64,000 nucleotides of DNA from Flavobacteriaceae bacterium NBU2977 (lineage in GTDB: Bacteria > Bacteroidota > Bacteroidia > Flavobacteriales > Flavobacteriaceae). Under the pieces are notes generated by a model. That model was not told the DNA's origin. It made no database searches and saw only the letters and a list, made by a program, of their open reading frames with translations. The translations under genes were made by a program, and so were the position numbers. Below are positions 1 through 8,215 of the stretch, piece after piece; position 1 is the stretch's first letter; each line of letters starts with the position of its first letter. The stretch is from positions 930,001 to 994,000 of the forward strand of contig JAIOUW010000001.1 of NCBI GenBank assembly GCA_019931105.1. The letters run 5' to 3'.

Positions 1-1
1 G

Positions 2-370
2 CGGCAAAGTGATGTGCTATCGGTAAATGCCGGACTTTCGGAAGAAACCAAAGAACTGTTCAATGCCGAGGCATTCTCGAAAATGAAACCGTCGGCCATT
101 TTCATCAATACCGCAAGAGGAGGCATTCACAATGAACCGGATCTTATAGCCGCACTTCGCAACAAAACCATTTGGGGCACCGGATTGGATGTTACCAATC
201 CTGAACCCATGAAACCCGATAATCCGTTGCTGAATATGGAAAATGTCGCCGTGTTGCCCCATATCGGTTCGGCCACCATAGAAGCGCGAAACGAAATGTC
301 AAGGCTCGCCGCCCTGAATATCGTTCAATTCACCAAGGGAGAACCTATCGAAAACCTGGTTCGGACATAG
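2..370 (+). CDS. D-2-hydroxyacid dehydrogenase, C-terminal part (5' end outside window)
   Basis: Only the last ~122 codons are present; the frame stays open to the first base (...QSDVLSVNAG), so the true start lies upstream and the GTG at 14 is not needed as a start. The visible part is the end of the NAD-binding domain of the glyoxylate/hydroxypyruvate reductase/phosphoglycerate dehydrogenase family: INTARGG (the conserved Arg of the substrate site), GLDV..EP (the Glu of the relay), and LPHIGSAT with the catalytic His. It ends with the usual short tail after the last helix. The family reduces 2-keto acids to D-2-hydroxy acids with NAD(P)H in the cytoplasm. The substrate cannot be told from this fragment. 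A second, divergent member of the family is at 49007-49945. Confidence 0.88.
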   Translation, partial: RQSDVLSVNAGLSEETKELFNAEAFSKMKPSAIFINTARGGIHNEPDLIAALRNKTIWGTGLDVTNPEPMKPDNPLLNMENVAVLPHIGSATIEARNEMSRLAALNIVQFTKGEPIENLVRT

Positions 371-448
371 GCATGAATGGCCATTTAACGTGAGTTCGAT
401 ATAATCAATAAAATACATTATATTGATTTTCAATTGTTTGCAAACCTA

Positions 449-526
449 TGTCAGGTCGAGCGCAGTCGAGACCTCATCAAAAAACTCGGATTTTACCTAC
501 CTCTCGACTTCGCTCGAGGTGACATG
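449..526. repeat. Inverted pair of REP-like palindromic units
   Basis: The 220-bp gap between the dehydrogenase and the PLP enzyme holds two ~26-bp units in opposite orientation: ATGTCAGGTCGAGCGCAGTC.. from 449 and its imperfect reverse complement ending ..TTCGCTCGAGGTGACATG at 526. Each unit is itself a small hairpin (CTCGA/TCGAG around a 6-nt loop), and the two units together could form one long stem. No frame in the gap looks coding. Units like this are dispersed, multicopy intergenic repeats in many bacteria. It could also act as a bidirectional terminator for the two convergent genes. Confidence 0.6.
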
Positions 527-590
527 TGCCAATTTACGGAAGACTGTAAAATACCAAATTTTAAATCGAACTCATGTCATTTCAGGTCTG

Positions 591-1538
591 TTAAAAAGGA
601 AGATTTTTCAAATCTACATTGCCCCCCGAAATTATAATTCCGGTTTTTTTATTTTTGAACCTTTGTTTCTCGCGCAATACGGCCGCCAAGGCTACCGCGC
701 TTGAGGGTTCGACAATAATCTTCATCCGCTCCCAGATCAATCGCATGGCATTTACTATTTCATCTTCCGTCACCCTGATTATGGCATCGACGTGGTCTAA
801 AATAATCGGAAAGTTCTTGTCGCCCAATTGTGTCTTAAGTCCATCGGCAATCGTATCGGTCGTTTCATTGCCCTCTATTTTTCCGCTTTGTAAAGAACGG
901 TAGGCGTCATCGACCTCAAAAGGTTCGCTTCCGATAGCCTTACAATCATTTCCGAAGTTTTGTACCGCCAGGGCCGTTCCCGCAATGAGTCCCCCACCAC
1001 CTACAGGCGCGACGACAAAATCAAGGTCAGGATGGTCTTGCAACAACTCCAAACAGGCCGTGCCCTGCCCTATTATGACATTTTCATCATTGGATGGATG
1101 GATAAAGGTAGCGCCCGTTTCTACTTGGATCTTTTGTGCCGCTTTGGCCCGGGCCTCCAATGTCGGTTCGCACTCAACGATTTTTCCGCCATAACCCATA
1201 ACGGCATCCTTCTTTACTTGCGGAGCCGAGGAAGGCATTACGATATAGGCCTCGACACCGATACTTTTTGCCGCAAGGGAAAGGGCCTGTGCGAAATTTC
1301 CCGAGGAGTGGGTAACCACGCCCCTTTTCTTCTGTTGATCATCGAGCAATAATATGGCATTGGTCGCGCCCCTCATTTTATAAGCGCCCATTCTTTGAAA
1401 ATTCTCACATTTAAAGAAAAGTTCGCTTGTTGAAAGCTTATCTATTTGGAAAGAAGTAAGCACGGGCGTTCGATGCACATACGGTTTGATTCGCTCGTAA
1501 CATTGCAACAACTGTCGTTTCGCGTTTTCTATTGCCAC
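591..1538 (-). CDS. PLP-dependent threonine/serine dehydratase or serine racemase-like enzyme
   Basis: 315-residue fold-type II pyridoxal-phosphate enzyme, expected to deaminate L-threonine/L-serine (or racemise serine) in the cytoplasm. The Schiff-base lysine is Lys54 in GAYKMRGA, the substrate loop is SSGN (78-81; the family usually has SSGNHAQG, here SSGNFAQA), the phosphate-binding glycine loop GGGG is at 180-183, and the C-terminal SGGNVD is typical of the catabolic dehydratase/serine racemase branch. There is no ACT regulatory domain, so this is not a biosynthetic IlvA. The next gene upstream on the same strand ends only 13 nt before the start, so the two are probably co-transcribed. 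The choice between dehydratase and racemase cannot be made from sequence alone. Confidence 0.85.
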   Translation of the reverse strand: MAIENAKRQLLQCYERIKPYVHRTPVLTSFQIDKLSTSELFFKCENFQRMGAYKMRGATNAILLLDDQQKKRGVVTHSSGNFAQALSLAAKSIGVEAYIVMPSSAPQVKKDAVMGYGGKIVECEPTLEARAKAAQKIQVETGATFIHPSNDENVIIGQGTACLELLQDHPDLDFVVAPVGGGGLIAGTALAVQNFGNDCKAIGSEPFEVDDAYRSLQSGKIEGNETTDTIADGLKTQLGDKNFPIILDHVDAIIRVTEDEIVNAMRLIWERMKIIVEPSSAVALAAVLREKQRFKNKKTGIIISGGNVDLKNLPF

Positions 1539-1551
1539 TATTTTTGTTTTT

Positions 1552-2661
1552 TCAATTCAAAGATACTTTACTTCCCGATTTCACGGCTTCATAGATGGCA
1601 TCGATAATTTTCATGTCTTTTACCCCTTCTTCACCGTTTACGGGCACTATGGGCTGTTTCCCCTCGAAAATAAGTTCTGCCATTCCATCCATTTGCAATG
1701 TCTGATGGGTCGTATGGGGCTGATCTAGTTCACCCTTGTGGGTACGTCCTTTGATAGGTCCATAACCGGTAGACGGTCTCATTTCCATCCATCCCTTGGA
1801 ACCTGTCATAAAGAATCGGTCCAGATTGTTCATCGCATAGGTAGACAGGCAATTGGCCACCGCTCCACTGGGAAAACCCATCTGAAACTGAATGGTCTCA
1901 TCGACACCTTCCTTAAATTTCTCGGTATCGGTTTTCGTTTCTTGGGCCGTGACCCAGACGGGTTCCTCACCCAACATATAACGGGCACCGTTTATGGAGT
2001 AGATACCGATATCCATCATGGCCCCGCCTCCGGCCAACTTCTTGTTCAATCTCCATTGGGTTGGATCTCCGATTACAAAACCAGACTGGCCCTGAAAAAA
2101 TTTGGGTTTACCGAATTCACCATCCTTTCGCATGCGAATGACCGCGACGGTGTTCGGCTCATAATGCATTCGATAGCCGATCAACAATTTTACATTCGCG
2201 GCCTTGCAGGCATCGACCATTTTTTGTCCTTCTTCGGCATTGATTCCCATGGGCTTTTCACAGATTACATGCTTGCCCGCTTTTGCGACGCGAATGGTTT
2301 GTTCGCAATGCAGGCCATTGGGAGTAATAACATATACTGCGTCGATATCAGGATTATTCTTTATTTCATCGAAATTTTCGTAGTTATAGCAATTCTTGTT
2401 CGGAATACCGTATTCTTTCTGCCATGTCTCGACTTTCGAGGGCGTACCACTGATGACACCGACCAATTTGGCGCGTTTGCAATCTTTCATCGCTTTTGCT
2501 ACCCGGGTGCCATAACTGCCCAGTCCCATGATGGCGACCCGAAGCGTCTTGCCCTGATAGGGTCTGTCAGAAGCCGCAAACAACCCTGTAGCGTTAAAGG
2601 CAAGTGGCAAACCGATTGCCGAAACGGTAAGCTTTTCAATAAAATTTCTACGTGATGCCAT
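1552..2661 (-). CDS. Gfo/Idh/MocA-family oxidoreductase with Tat-type signal
   Basis: 369 residues. The N terminus carries twin arginines (MASRRNF, Arg4-Arg5) and a hydrophobic stretch up to about residue 29, which suggests Tat export, as in many Bacteroidota members of this family. The Rossmann dinucleotide motif GLGSYG is near residues 46-51 and the family signature EKP is at 135-137 (CEKPMGI); the C-terminal alpha/beta domain with GGAMMDIGIYSIN follows. Such proteins are NAD(P)-dependent sugar/inositol oxidoreductases or glycosidases acting on the far side of the inner membrane. No carbohydrate genes are adjacent, so the substrate is unknown. Confidence 0.85.
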   Translation of the reverse strand: MASRRNFIEKLTVSAIGLPLAFNATGLFAASDRPYQGKTLRVAIMGLGSYGTRVAKAMKDCKRAKLVGVISGTPSKVETWQKEYGIPNKNCYNYENFDEIKNNPDIDAVYVITPNGLHCEQTIRVAKAGKHVICEKPMGINAEEGQKMVDACKAANVKLLIGYRMHYEPNTVAVIRMRKDGEFGKPKFFQGQSGFVIGDPTQWRLNKKLAGGGAMMDIGIYSINGARYMLGEEPVWVTAQETKTDTEKFKEGVDETIQFQMGFPSGAVANCLSTYAMNNLDRFFMTGSKGWMEMRPSTGYGPIKGRTHKGELDQPHTTHQTLQMDGMAELIFEGKQPIVPVNGEEGVKDMKIIDAIYEAVKSGSKVSLN

Positions 2662-2903
2662 TATTCTTCGATTTTGTTTAAAAATAGAAATAAAATGCTT
2701 TTTAAACCCAATTCTGACGAATCGCTTTGCGTACCTTATAACAAACTTATTTTAATGCCTATCTTTTTTTGCCATTAGCCAATTCACCAAAGCTATGACC
2801 ACCATGCAATGAGATATTCGCATTACATGAGTACTATATTGAACAACACTATAAACTATGTGCATTTTGACGACCAGCTACCGTCGTAAACATTACTGGC
2901 AAT

Positions 2904-3728
2904 ATGAACCTAAAAAATCTAAATAAAATAATGGACTTACCCGATTCGGGAAAAATGCCCGTTCTATTTCTTGGCCACGGTAGTCCGATGAACGCCATTG
3001 AGGAAAATGAATTCGTCAATGGATTTAGGAGAGTCAGCAGAGAAATTTCCATGCCGAGGGCGATTCTCTGTATTTCGGCCCATTGGGAAACGAAAGGAAC
3101 ATTCGTTACCGCCATGGAAAACCCAAGGACTATTCACGATTTTGGCGGTTTTCCCCAAGAATTGTTCGATGTTCAATATCCTGCACCGGGAAGTCCTGAA
3201 TTGGCAAAACAAACCAAGGATATCGTCACAAAAACCGACATTGGCTTGGATGAGAAATGGGGGCTCGACCACGGTGCATGGAGTGTTATCAAGCACATGT
3301 ACCCGAGTGCCAATATACCCATAATTCAACTGAGCTTGGATTATTCAAAACCCGCCCGTGATCATTATGACCTTGCCAAACAACTGTCACCGTTGAGACA
3401 AAAGGGTGTATTGATAGTGGGCAGTGGAAACATGGTTCATAATCTAAGATTGGTCGCTTGGGACAAATTGGCAGGTAAACCCTATGCCTACGATTGGGCC
3501 ACCGAGGCAAACGAAAAAATGAAGTCAAAGATTTTGAGCGGAAATTTTGAAAAGCTGATCGATTACAAAAATCAAGGTAAGGCATTCGATTTGGCCATTC
3601 CCACACCGGAGCATTATTTGCCACTGCTCTATACACTGGCCCTGAAAGACAAAAATGACGAAACAACATTATTCAATGACCTGCCCGTTGGCGGTTCCTT
3701 GTCCATGACTTCCGTCAAATTTGAATGA
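2904..3728 (+). CDS. ygiD: 4,5-DOPA dioxygenase extradiol-like protein (class III ring-cleavage family)
   Basis: 274 residues, LigB-type class III extradiol dioxygenase fold. The metal ligands of the YgiD family are all visible: His25 in GHGSP, His60 in SAHWET, His179 in GNMVHN and His237 in PTPEHYLP. Members open catechol rings such as L-DOPA using Zn or Fe in the cytoplasm; the physiological substrate in Bacteroidota is not established. Met10 and Met18 are alternative starts; the conserved family sequence begins near residue 18 (KMPVLFLGHGSP), so the true start may be downstream of 2904. It stands alone, with free intergenic space on both sides. Confidence 0.85.
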   Translation: MNLKNLNKIMDLPDSGKMPVLFLGHGSPMNAIEENEFVNGFRRVSREISMPRAILCISAHWETKGTFVTAMENPRTIHDFGGFPQELFDVQYPAPGSPELAKQTKDIVTKTDIGLDEKWGLDHGAWSVIKHMYPSANIPIIQLSLDYSKPARDHYDLAKQLSPLRQKGVLIVGSGNMVHNLRLVAWDKLAGKPYAYDWATEANEKMKSKILSGNFEKLIDYKNQGKAFDLAIPTPEHYLPLLYTLALKDKNDETTLFNDLPVGGSLSMTSVKFE

Positions 3729-3853
3729 AAAACAATCAAGCTTCGAAACATGTTCCTTTAACTTACTCGAACCTGCAATACTATTTCAAAATATAACCCG
3801 TAGCATACTCTAGTAAGAATTTGCCATGGATAGTAAAACAAATACAAATCATA

Positions 3854-3897
3854 ATGACGTCCATCATTCCTTTTATTCAAGGTAAATTCTAACTTTA
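3854..3897 (+). promoter_or_regulatory. CRP/FNR-type site plus -7 box upstream of TauE/SafE gene
   Basis: Palindrome ATGAC-GTCC-ATCAT at 3854-3867, then 22 nt, then the -7 box TAACTTTA at 3890-3897. The first ATG of the gene is at 3903, so transcription probably starts at or next to the start codon (leaderless or nearly so). No -33 TTTG is present at the usual place, which fits an activator-dependent promoter. The same layout recurs at five other promoters in this window. Confidence 0.7.
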
Positions 3898-3902
3898 CCG
3901 TT

Positions 3903-4637
3903 ATGCTCGATCGCTACCTTCCCGTTTTTATCATATTGGCCATATTGGCCGAGATTTTGGGTACGGTCGGCGGTTTTGGTTCATCGGTCTATTTTGTACC
4001 CATTGCCAATTTCTTTTTAGATTTTCAATCGGTTTTAGGAATCACTGCCCTATTCCATTTATCGAGCAATATTTCTAAAATCGCCATGTTCAAAAAAGGG
4101 TTCGATAAGAAAATCGTCATGACTTTGGGTATTCCGGCGGTGCTATTTGTTTCGGTCGGAGCTTGGTTGAGCAAATTTATCGATGCTACCATGTTGACCT
4201 ATTTGTTGGGAATATTTTTGATCGCGCTCAGCTTGATTTTCTTGATCTTCAGAAAACTCGTCGTGACACCTAACGTCAAAAATTCAATAATCGGAGGGTC
4301 TCTATCGGGACTTAGTGCAGGTGTTTTGGGAACTGGAGGGGCGATAAGGGGCATTACCCTCGCCGCATTCAAAATGGACAAGAACAAATTCATAGCAACT
4401 TCAGCCATTATCGATCTGGGCGTTGATCTTAGCCGATCGATCGTATACTACTTCAATGGTTATATGCGAAAAGAACATTTATATCTAGTGCCGATTCTTT
4501 TGGTCGTGAGTATATTGGGCACCTGGGTGGGCAAAAAAATATTGGATAGAATCACCCAAGAACAGTTTCGGGGTTTTGTGCTGTTCTTGATCTTGGGCAT
4601 CGGGATCGCGAGTATTGTTTCAGAGGTATGGAAATAA
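3903..4637 (+). CDS. TauE/SafE-family membrane exporter (sulfite/organosulfonate exporter type)
   Basis: 244 residues with about seven to eight hydrophobic segments and the duplicated TauE/SafE pattern: GTVGGFGSSVYFVPI near the N terminus and GLSAGVLGTGGAIRG at mid-protein. The family (PF01925) moves anions such as sulfite, sulfoacetate or other sulfur compounds across the inner membrane; the substrate here is inferred only from the family and context. The upstream promoter has the same palindrome-and--7 layout as the sulfide oxidoreductase operon at 12187, which suggests a joint role in disposing of sulfur oxidation products. The gene is monocistronic, followed by the convergent ABC exporter operon. 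Confidence 0.85.
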   Translation: MLDRYLPVFIILAILAEILGTVGGFGSSVYFVPIANFFLDFQSVLGITALFHLSSNISKIAMFKKGFDKKIVMTLGIPAVLFVSVGAWLSKFIDATMLTYLLGIFLIALSLIFLIFRKLVVTPNVKNSIIGGSLSGLSAGVLGTGGAIRGITLAAFKMDKNKFIATSAIIDLGVDLSRSIVYYFNGYMRKEHLYLVPILLVVSILGTWVGKKILDRITQEQFRGFVLFLILGIGIASIVSEVWK

Positions 4638-4688
4638 CCCGTTGCTTAAGGTAGCCTAAAAAATAGAATCCATATTAAATTTCGGACA

Positions 4689-5363
4689 TCATGATAGTAT
4701 ATGACCATCTTCCATTTCAATGATACGGTCGGTCCGTTTGGCAAAATCCTCATCGTGGGTCACGACCAATAGCGAAAGTCCTACTTCTTGTTTTAAACGT
4801 TTGAAAATATCGAATACATTTTCAGAATTGTGACTATCGAGATTACCCGTGGGCTCATCTCCCATTAAAATAGTGGGATTGTTGATAAGGGCGCGGGCAA
4901 TGGCCACACGTTGTTTTTCGCCTCCCGAGATCCTTGAAGCGCGTTGTTCGGCCAAATGCGCTATGTGTAACATTTTCAATTTCTCATGGGCGTCATGCCT
5001 AATTTCAGAATGTGATTTTTCGCCCAACTTTTTTGCCGGTAACATCACGTTTTCAATAACGCTGAATTCAGAGAGCAAATAATGGAACTGAAACACAAAA
5101 CCGATATTTTTATTTCGAATAACCGATAATTCTTGATGGTGTTTTCCGGTAACCAATGTATTGTTCAAGTAGAGCTCACCGGTATAATCGGTATCCATAG
5201 TTGAGAGAATGTACAGTAAGGTCGATTTTCCCGAACCCGACTTTCCCATTATCGAGGCGAACTCACCTTCTTTGACTCCAAAAGTGATATCCTTGAGCAC
5301 ATGAAAATCTTTGGGCTTGTAAAAATGTTTGTTGATATTTTTTGTTTCGAGAACCAGTTTCAT
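4689..5363 (-). CDS. ABC transporter ATP-binding protein (LolD/MacB type)
   Basis: 224 residues from the ATG at 5363; a TTG four codons upstream (5375) overlaps the previous gene's stop and is a less likely start. All nucleotide-binding motifs are present: Walker A GKSGSGKST, signature ISGGEKQRVAIARAL, Walker B ILMGDEPTGNLD and the switch His in VVTHD. It is the last gene of a three-gene operon (adaptor, permease, ATPase) read right to left. The set resembles MacA plus a split MacB, i.e. a tripartite exporter working with an outer-membrane TolC-like channel, which is not encoded here. Confidence 0.92.
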   Translation of the reverse strand: MKLVLETKNINKHFYKPKDFHVLKDITFGVKEGEFASIMGKSGSGKSTLLYILSTMDTDYTGELYLNNTLVTGKHHQELSVIRNKNIGFVFQFHYLLSEFSVIENVMLPAKKLGEKSHSEIRHDAHEKLKMLHIAHLAEQRASRISGGEKQRVAIARALINNPTILMGDEPTGNLDSHNSENVFDIFKRLKQEVGLSLLVVTHDEDFAKRTDRIIEMEDGHILS

Positions 5364-5371
5364 AGTACAAT

Positions 5372-6634
5372 TCAAGTACCCCTTATAATACGTACGGGAT
5401 CTATTTTCTTTGCCTTGTTCGCCGGCAGATAACCCGCTATGAACGTCGATATCAAAGCGAAAATAATTCCGATCACATAGTACAAAGCATTATAATTTAC
5501 CGGAAAGGTCTTTATGGTGGGCAATGCTTCGGTCTCAAAAGGGGCATTATCGATGAGAACCGAAAGACCGAAACCGATCAACAATCCCAAAATTCCACCT
5601 ACGATACCGATCAGCATGGCCTGACTTAAAAAAATGAATTGCACATCACGCCCCGAAAACCCTGTCGCCTTTAGTATGGCAATGTCCTTCATTTTTTCGT
5701 ATATGAGCATGTTCAATATGTTGTAAATACCAAAACCGGCAACGATAAGCAAGGTTATCGATACGGCATAGGTTATCATATTGCGAATGCTGGATCCGGT
5801 TTCAAATTGTGCGTTGGCTTCCTTAATATCGGTCGCTTTTATGTCGAACTGTTGTTCCATTTCCCTGGCCATCGGCACGGCCTTGTCCATATTCCATAAC
5901 TTGATATTGATATCGGTAATATAGTTTTGAGCTTCCCCGAGTATACGCTGCGTGGTCTTTAGGTTGACATAACTTTGAATATTGTCCACCTCCGCCAGGC
6001 CGCTTTGATAGATGCCGACTATGGTGAGGGGGAAAATATCGCCCGCTATGGTACTGACCTGTACCCGATCCCCAAGCTCGAGCGACATCTTCTTGGCAAG
6101 CCCCGCACCGAGCAAAATACCATTGTCATTGTTTTGCAAGGCCTCTGGAGTACCCTCGACGATATAGTCGTGAAAATTTGAAAGACGAACTTCCTCCATC
6201 ACATCGATACCGATAAGATTGCCCCCCAATTCTATGGAACCCGAGATGTAGAATATCTGTGCCTGAACTTGCGGTGTGGCCCCTTTGACCGCTTCTTCGC
6301 TTTTAAGATAATTCAAGATCGGTAATGCATTGTGAATTTTCTTTTGACTTTGTTTCGGCCTTACCGAGTGTACCACATTGAACGCATTCTCAAAGTCATC
6401 GAATAGCGCGATAGGCTGTTTTTTCGAAGGCTCGATTTCATTGTACAAATGAATGTGGGGGGTACGGTTCAGAACGAGCCCATCGAGCAGACCGTTCAAC
6501 CCTGTCATAAAACTGACCAAAGTGATATAGGCCCCTATACCGAAAGTGACTCCCAGTGCCGCCGTAACGGTACTCTTCATTTTGGTCAACAGGTGGGTCT
6601 TGGCAATACTTAAAATAACATTCCAATTGATCAT
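5372..6634 (-). CDS. ABC transporter permease, MacB/FtsX family
   Basis: 420 residues with one N-terminal membrane helix (about residues 22-45), a large periplasmic MacB-PCD domain, and three C-terminal helices (about 285-310, 330-360 and 385-410), the mechanotransmission topology of the LolC/MacB/FtsX group. The loop EKMKDIAILKATGFSG between the C-terminal helices is the typical coupling segment contacting the ATPase. Its start overlaps the end of the adaptor gene by 4 nt (ATGA), and the ATPase begins 9 nt after its stop, so the three are translationally linked. Substrate unknown; drug, peptide or lipoprotein export are possible. Confidence 0.9.
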   Translation of the reverse strand: MINWNVILSIAKTHLLTKMKSTVTAALGVTFGIGAYITLVSFMTGLNGLLDGLVLNRTPHIHLYNEIEPSKKQPIALFDDFENAFNVVHSVRPKQSQKKIHNALPILNYLKSEEAVKGATPQVQAQIFYISGSIELGGNLIGIDVMEEVRLSNFHDYIVEGTPEALQNNDNGILLGAGLAKKMSLELGDRVQVSTIAGDIFPLTIVGIYQSGLAEVDNIQSYVNLKTTQRILGEAQNYITDINIKLWNMDKAVPMAREMEQQFDIKATDIKEANAQFETGSSIRNMITYAVSITLLIVAGFGIYNILNMLIYEKMKDIAILKATGFSGRDVQFIFLSQAMLIGIVGGILGLLIGFGLSVLIDNAPFETEALPTIKTFPVNYNALYYVIGIIFALISTFIAGYLPANKAKKIDPVRIIRGT

Positions 6635-7713
6635 TGCTCGGGTTTGATAATTGGTGTGTCTTGGTCTAGGCCTTCGAGAATTTCTACTTTATCCAAATTT
6701 TGAAGTCCGGTTTTGACCTCGATAAGTCCGTCTTCAGTCTGCACCTGATTGCCGTTTACCAAATACGACCTTGGAATCACAAGAACGTCCTCCCGTTGCG
6801 CGATAACAATATTTCCTTCTCCGGCCAGACCTGGATACAATATCACGGGTGCCTTGTCAAAAAGCGCTTCGACCCTAAAAGTTTGGGAACGCTCATCCTT
6901 TTGGGGGTAGATCTTACTGACCTTTGCCTCGAATGCCCGATCTTGATATGCATCTAAGGTCACCAAAACCTTTTGACCTTTTTTTACCCTTACGATATCG
7001 ACCTCATCGATCAAAAGTTCGATGATGAAAGTATTCGCACTACCGATCGCCGCAAGGGGATCGCGCGTTGTCACGATCTCCCCGGGCTCTTTAAAAAGTG
7101 CGTACACTTTGCCGTCTATCTTGCTGGCTACGGTAAAATCTCGGGTATTGATCTTGGAGGCCTCATAATTGTTTTTTGCCTGTTGTACCTGGGTTCTCAA
7201 TTCATTCTTGGTTCGGTCATATCTGCTATTCAAAAGGCTCAGATTGCTCTGGGAAAGGTCATAGGCCAATCTGCGATTATCATATTCGATTTTAGAACCT
7301 ATTTGTTGCTCCCATAGCCGTTTTTGTCTGAAAAAGTTTATGGAATCGTTTTGAAACTTCAAGGTCGCCGCCTGTATCTCATCTTCCAACGCTTTTAAGA
7401 TAGCGGAGCTTCCATCGTAATTCTCTTGGGCCAATCGCAAGGCTAGTTTGGCATTTTCGGTATTGAGTTTTGGCGTATTGTTGATTATCTGTGCCAAGGG
7501 AGTTTCTTTTCGCACTATTTCCCCTTCCTCTACCAAATTCATGTCAAGAATGCCGGCAACAGCGGCAAAGGCCCGATATAGACTATCCGGTTGAACGGTC
7601 ACAGAGGAATAGACCGACTCGGTAAGTGCCGTTTTCTCAGGAAATATCCTCTCTTGGTCCTCCCCGCAAGAAAACATTAAAAAAAGAAGAAAAACACATT
7701 TTATCAAGCGCAT
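6631..7713 (-). CDS. Periplasmic adaptor (membrane fusion) lipoprotein of ABC exporter
   Basis: 360 residues from the ATG at 7713. This start gives a clean lipoprotein signal (MRLIKCVFLLFLMFSCGED, lipobox LMFSC); an open extension of 30 codons upstream has no signal character and is probably untranslated. The mature part has a split lipoyl/barrel-sandwich domain around a long coiled-coil hairpin (about residues 80-185), then a beta-barrel segment (KKGQKVLVTLDAY..) as in HlyD/MacA adaptors. It links the inner-membrane permease encoded next to it to an outer-membrane channel. The promoter region is shared with the divergent hpf gene; see the palindrome at 7831. Confidence 0.87.
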   Translation of the reverse strand: MRLIKCVFLLFLMFSCGEDQERIFPEKTALTESVYSSVTVQPDSLYRAFAAVAGILDMNLVEEGEIVRKETPLAQIINNTPKLNTENAKLALRLAQENYDGSSAILKALEDEIQAATLKFQNDSINFFRQKRLWEQQIGSKIEYDNRRLAYDLSQSNLSLLNSRYDRTKNELRTQVQQAKNNYEASKINTRDFTVASKIDGKVYALFKEPGEIVTTRDPLAAIGSANTFIIELLIDEVDIVRVKKGQKVLVTLDAYQDRAFEAKVSKIYPQKDERSQTFRVEALFDKAPVILYPGLAGEGNIVIAQREDVLVIPRSYLVNGNQVQTEDGLIEVKTGLQNLDKVEILEGLDQDTPIIKPEQ

Positions 7714-7830
7714 ACCAATCGGTGAAATGGATTCGTAATTACTAAATGTAGTAATAATCCTTTGAAACATAGAGGTAGGAGGAATCATATTTATTACCGA
7801 CAAATATTGGTAGTGCTACAAGTTTTAACA

Positions 7831-7874
7831 ATGATAATTGTCATAAGATTTATGGTAATGCACAATTACCTTTG
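7831..7874 (+). promoter_or_regulatory. CRP/FNR-type site plus -7 box upstream of hpf-usp
   Basis: Palindrome ATGAT-AATT-GTCAT at 7831-7844, 22-nt gap, then the -7 box TACCTTTG at 7867-7874; hpf starts at 7894. The site lies between divergent transcripts. On the minus strand AATATTTG (7808-7801) sits at the same 22-nt distance, one mismatch from TAnnTTTG, so the adaptor operon could share the site. No -33 TTTG is seen at the normal spacing for hpf. Confidence 0.7.
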
Positions 7875-7893
7875 AGACTTAAAACAGTAAACC

Positions 7894-8193
7894 ATGACCA
7901 TAGAAATTCACTATGTGCAGATGTCAACCAGTGATAGCATGAACGAGCTTGTAACCCAAAAGCTCAATAAATTGGCAAAAAAGTACGACTGGTTGATTCG
8001 CGCACAAGTTCATTTTAAGTTGGATAACGATCCTTCGGGAAATGGAAAAATCTGTGAAATAGAATTGAGCGCCCCCGGGCCAAGGATCTTTGCAAAGTCG
8101 AATACCGATGATTTTGAAAAATCGTTAAACCAGACCATACATGAACTCGACGGTCAATTGCGCAAGAAAAAAACCATAATGAAAAAGCATTGA
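7894..8193 (+). CDS. hpf: Ribosome hibernation-promoting factor / ribosome-associated inhibitor, short form
   Basis: 99 residues, the beta-alpha-beta-beta-beta-alpha HPF/YfiA (RaiA) domain only, without the C-terminal dimerisation domain of long HPF. Recognisable are the N-terminal strand MTIEIHYVQM, the helix SDSMNELVTQKLNKLAKKY and the basic C-terminal helix ELDGQLRKKKTIMKKH, which lies against 16S rRNA in this family. It binds the decoding centre of idle 30S subunits and silences translation when energy is low. The universal stress protein gene follows after 22 nt, so both are probably one transcript from the promoter at 7867. Confidence 0.88.
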   Translation: MTIEIHYVQMSTSDSMNELVTQKLNKLAKKYDWLIRAQVHFKLDNDPSGNGKICEIELSAPGPRIFAKSNTDDFEKSLNQTIHELDGQLRKKKTIMKKH

Positions 8194-8215
8194 TTCCATA
8201 CCCCTAAATCAGTCT

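Noticed and set aside
960-1352. Plus-strand 130-codon open frame
   Set aside because: It lies entirely within the PLP-dependent enzyme read on the minus strand and has no independent signature; an antisense shadow.
2800-2890. Additional palindrome site upstream of the DOPA dioxygenase-like gene
   Set aside because: ATGAGATATTCGCAT is not symmetric and has no -7 box at the 22-nt distance.
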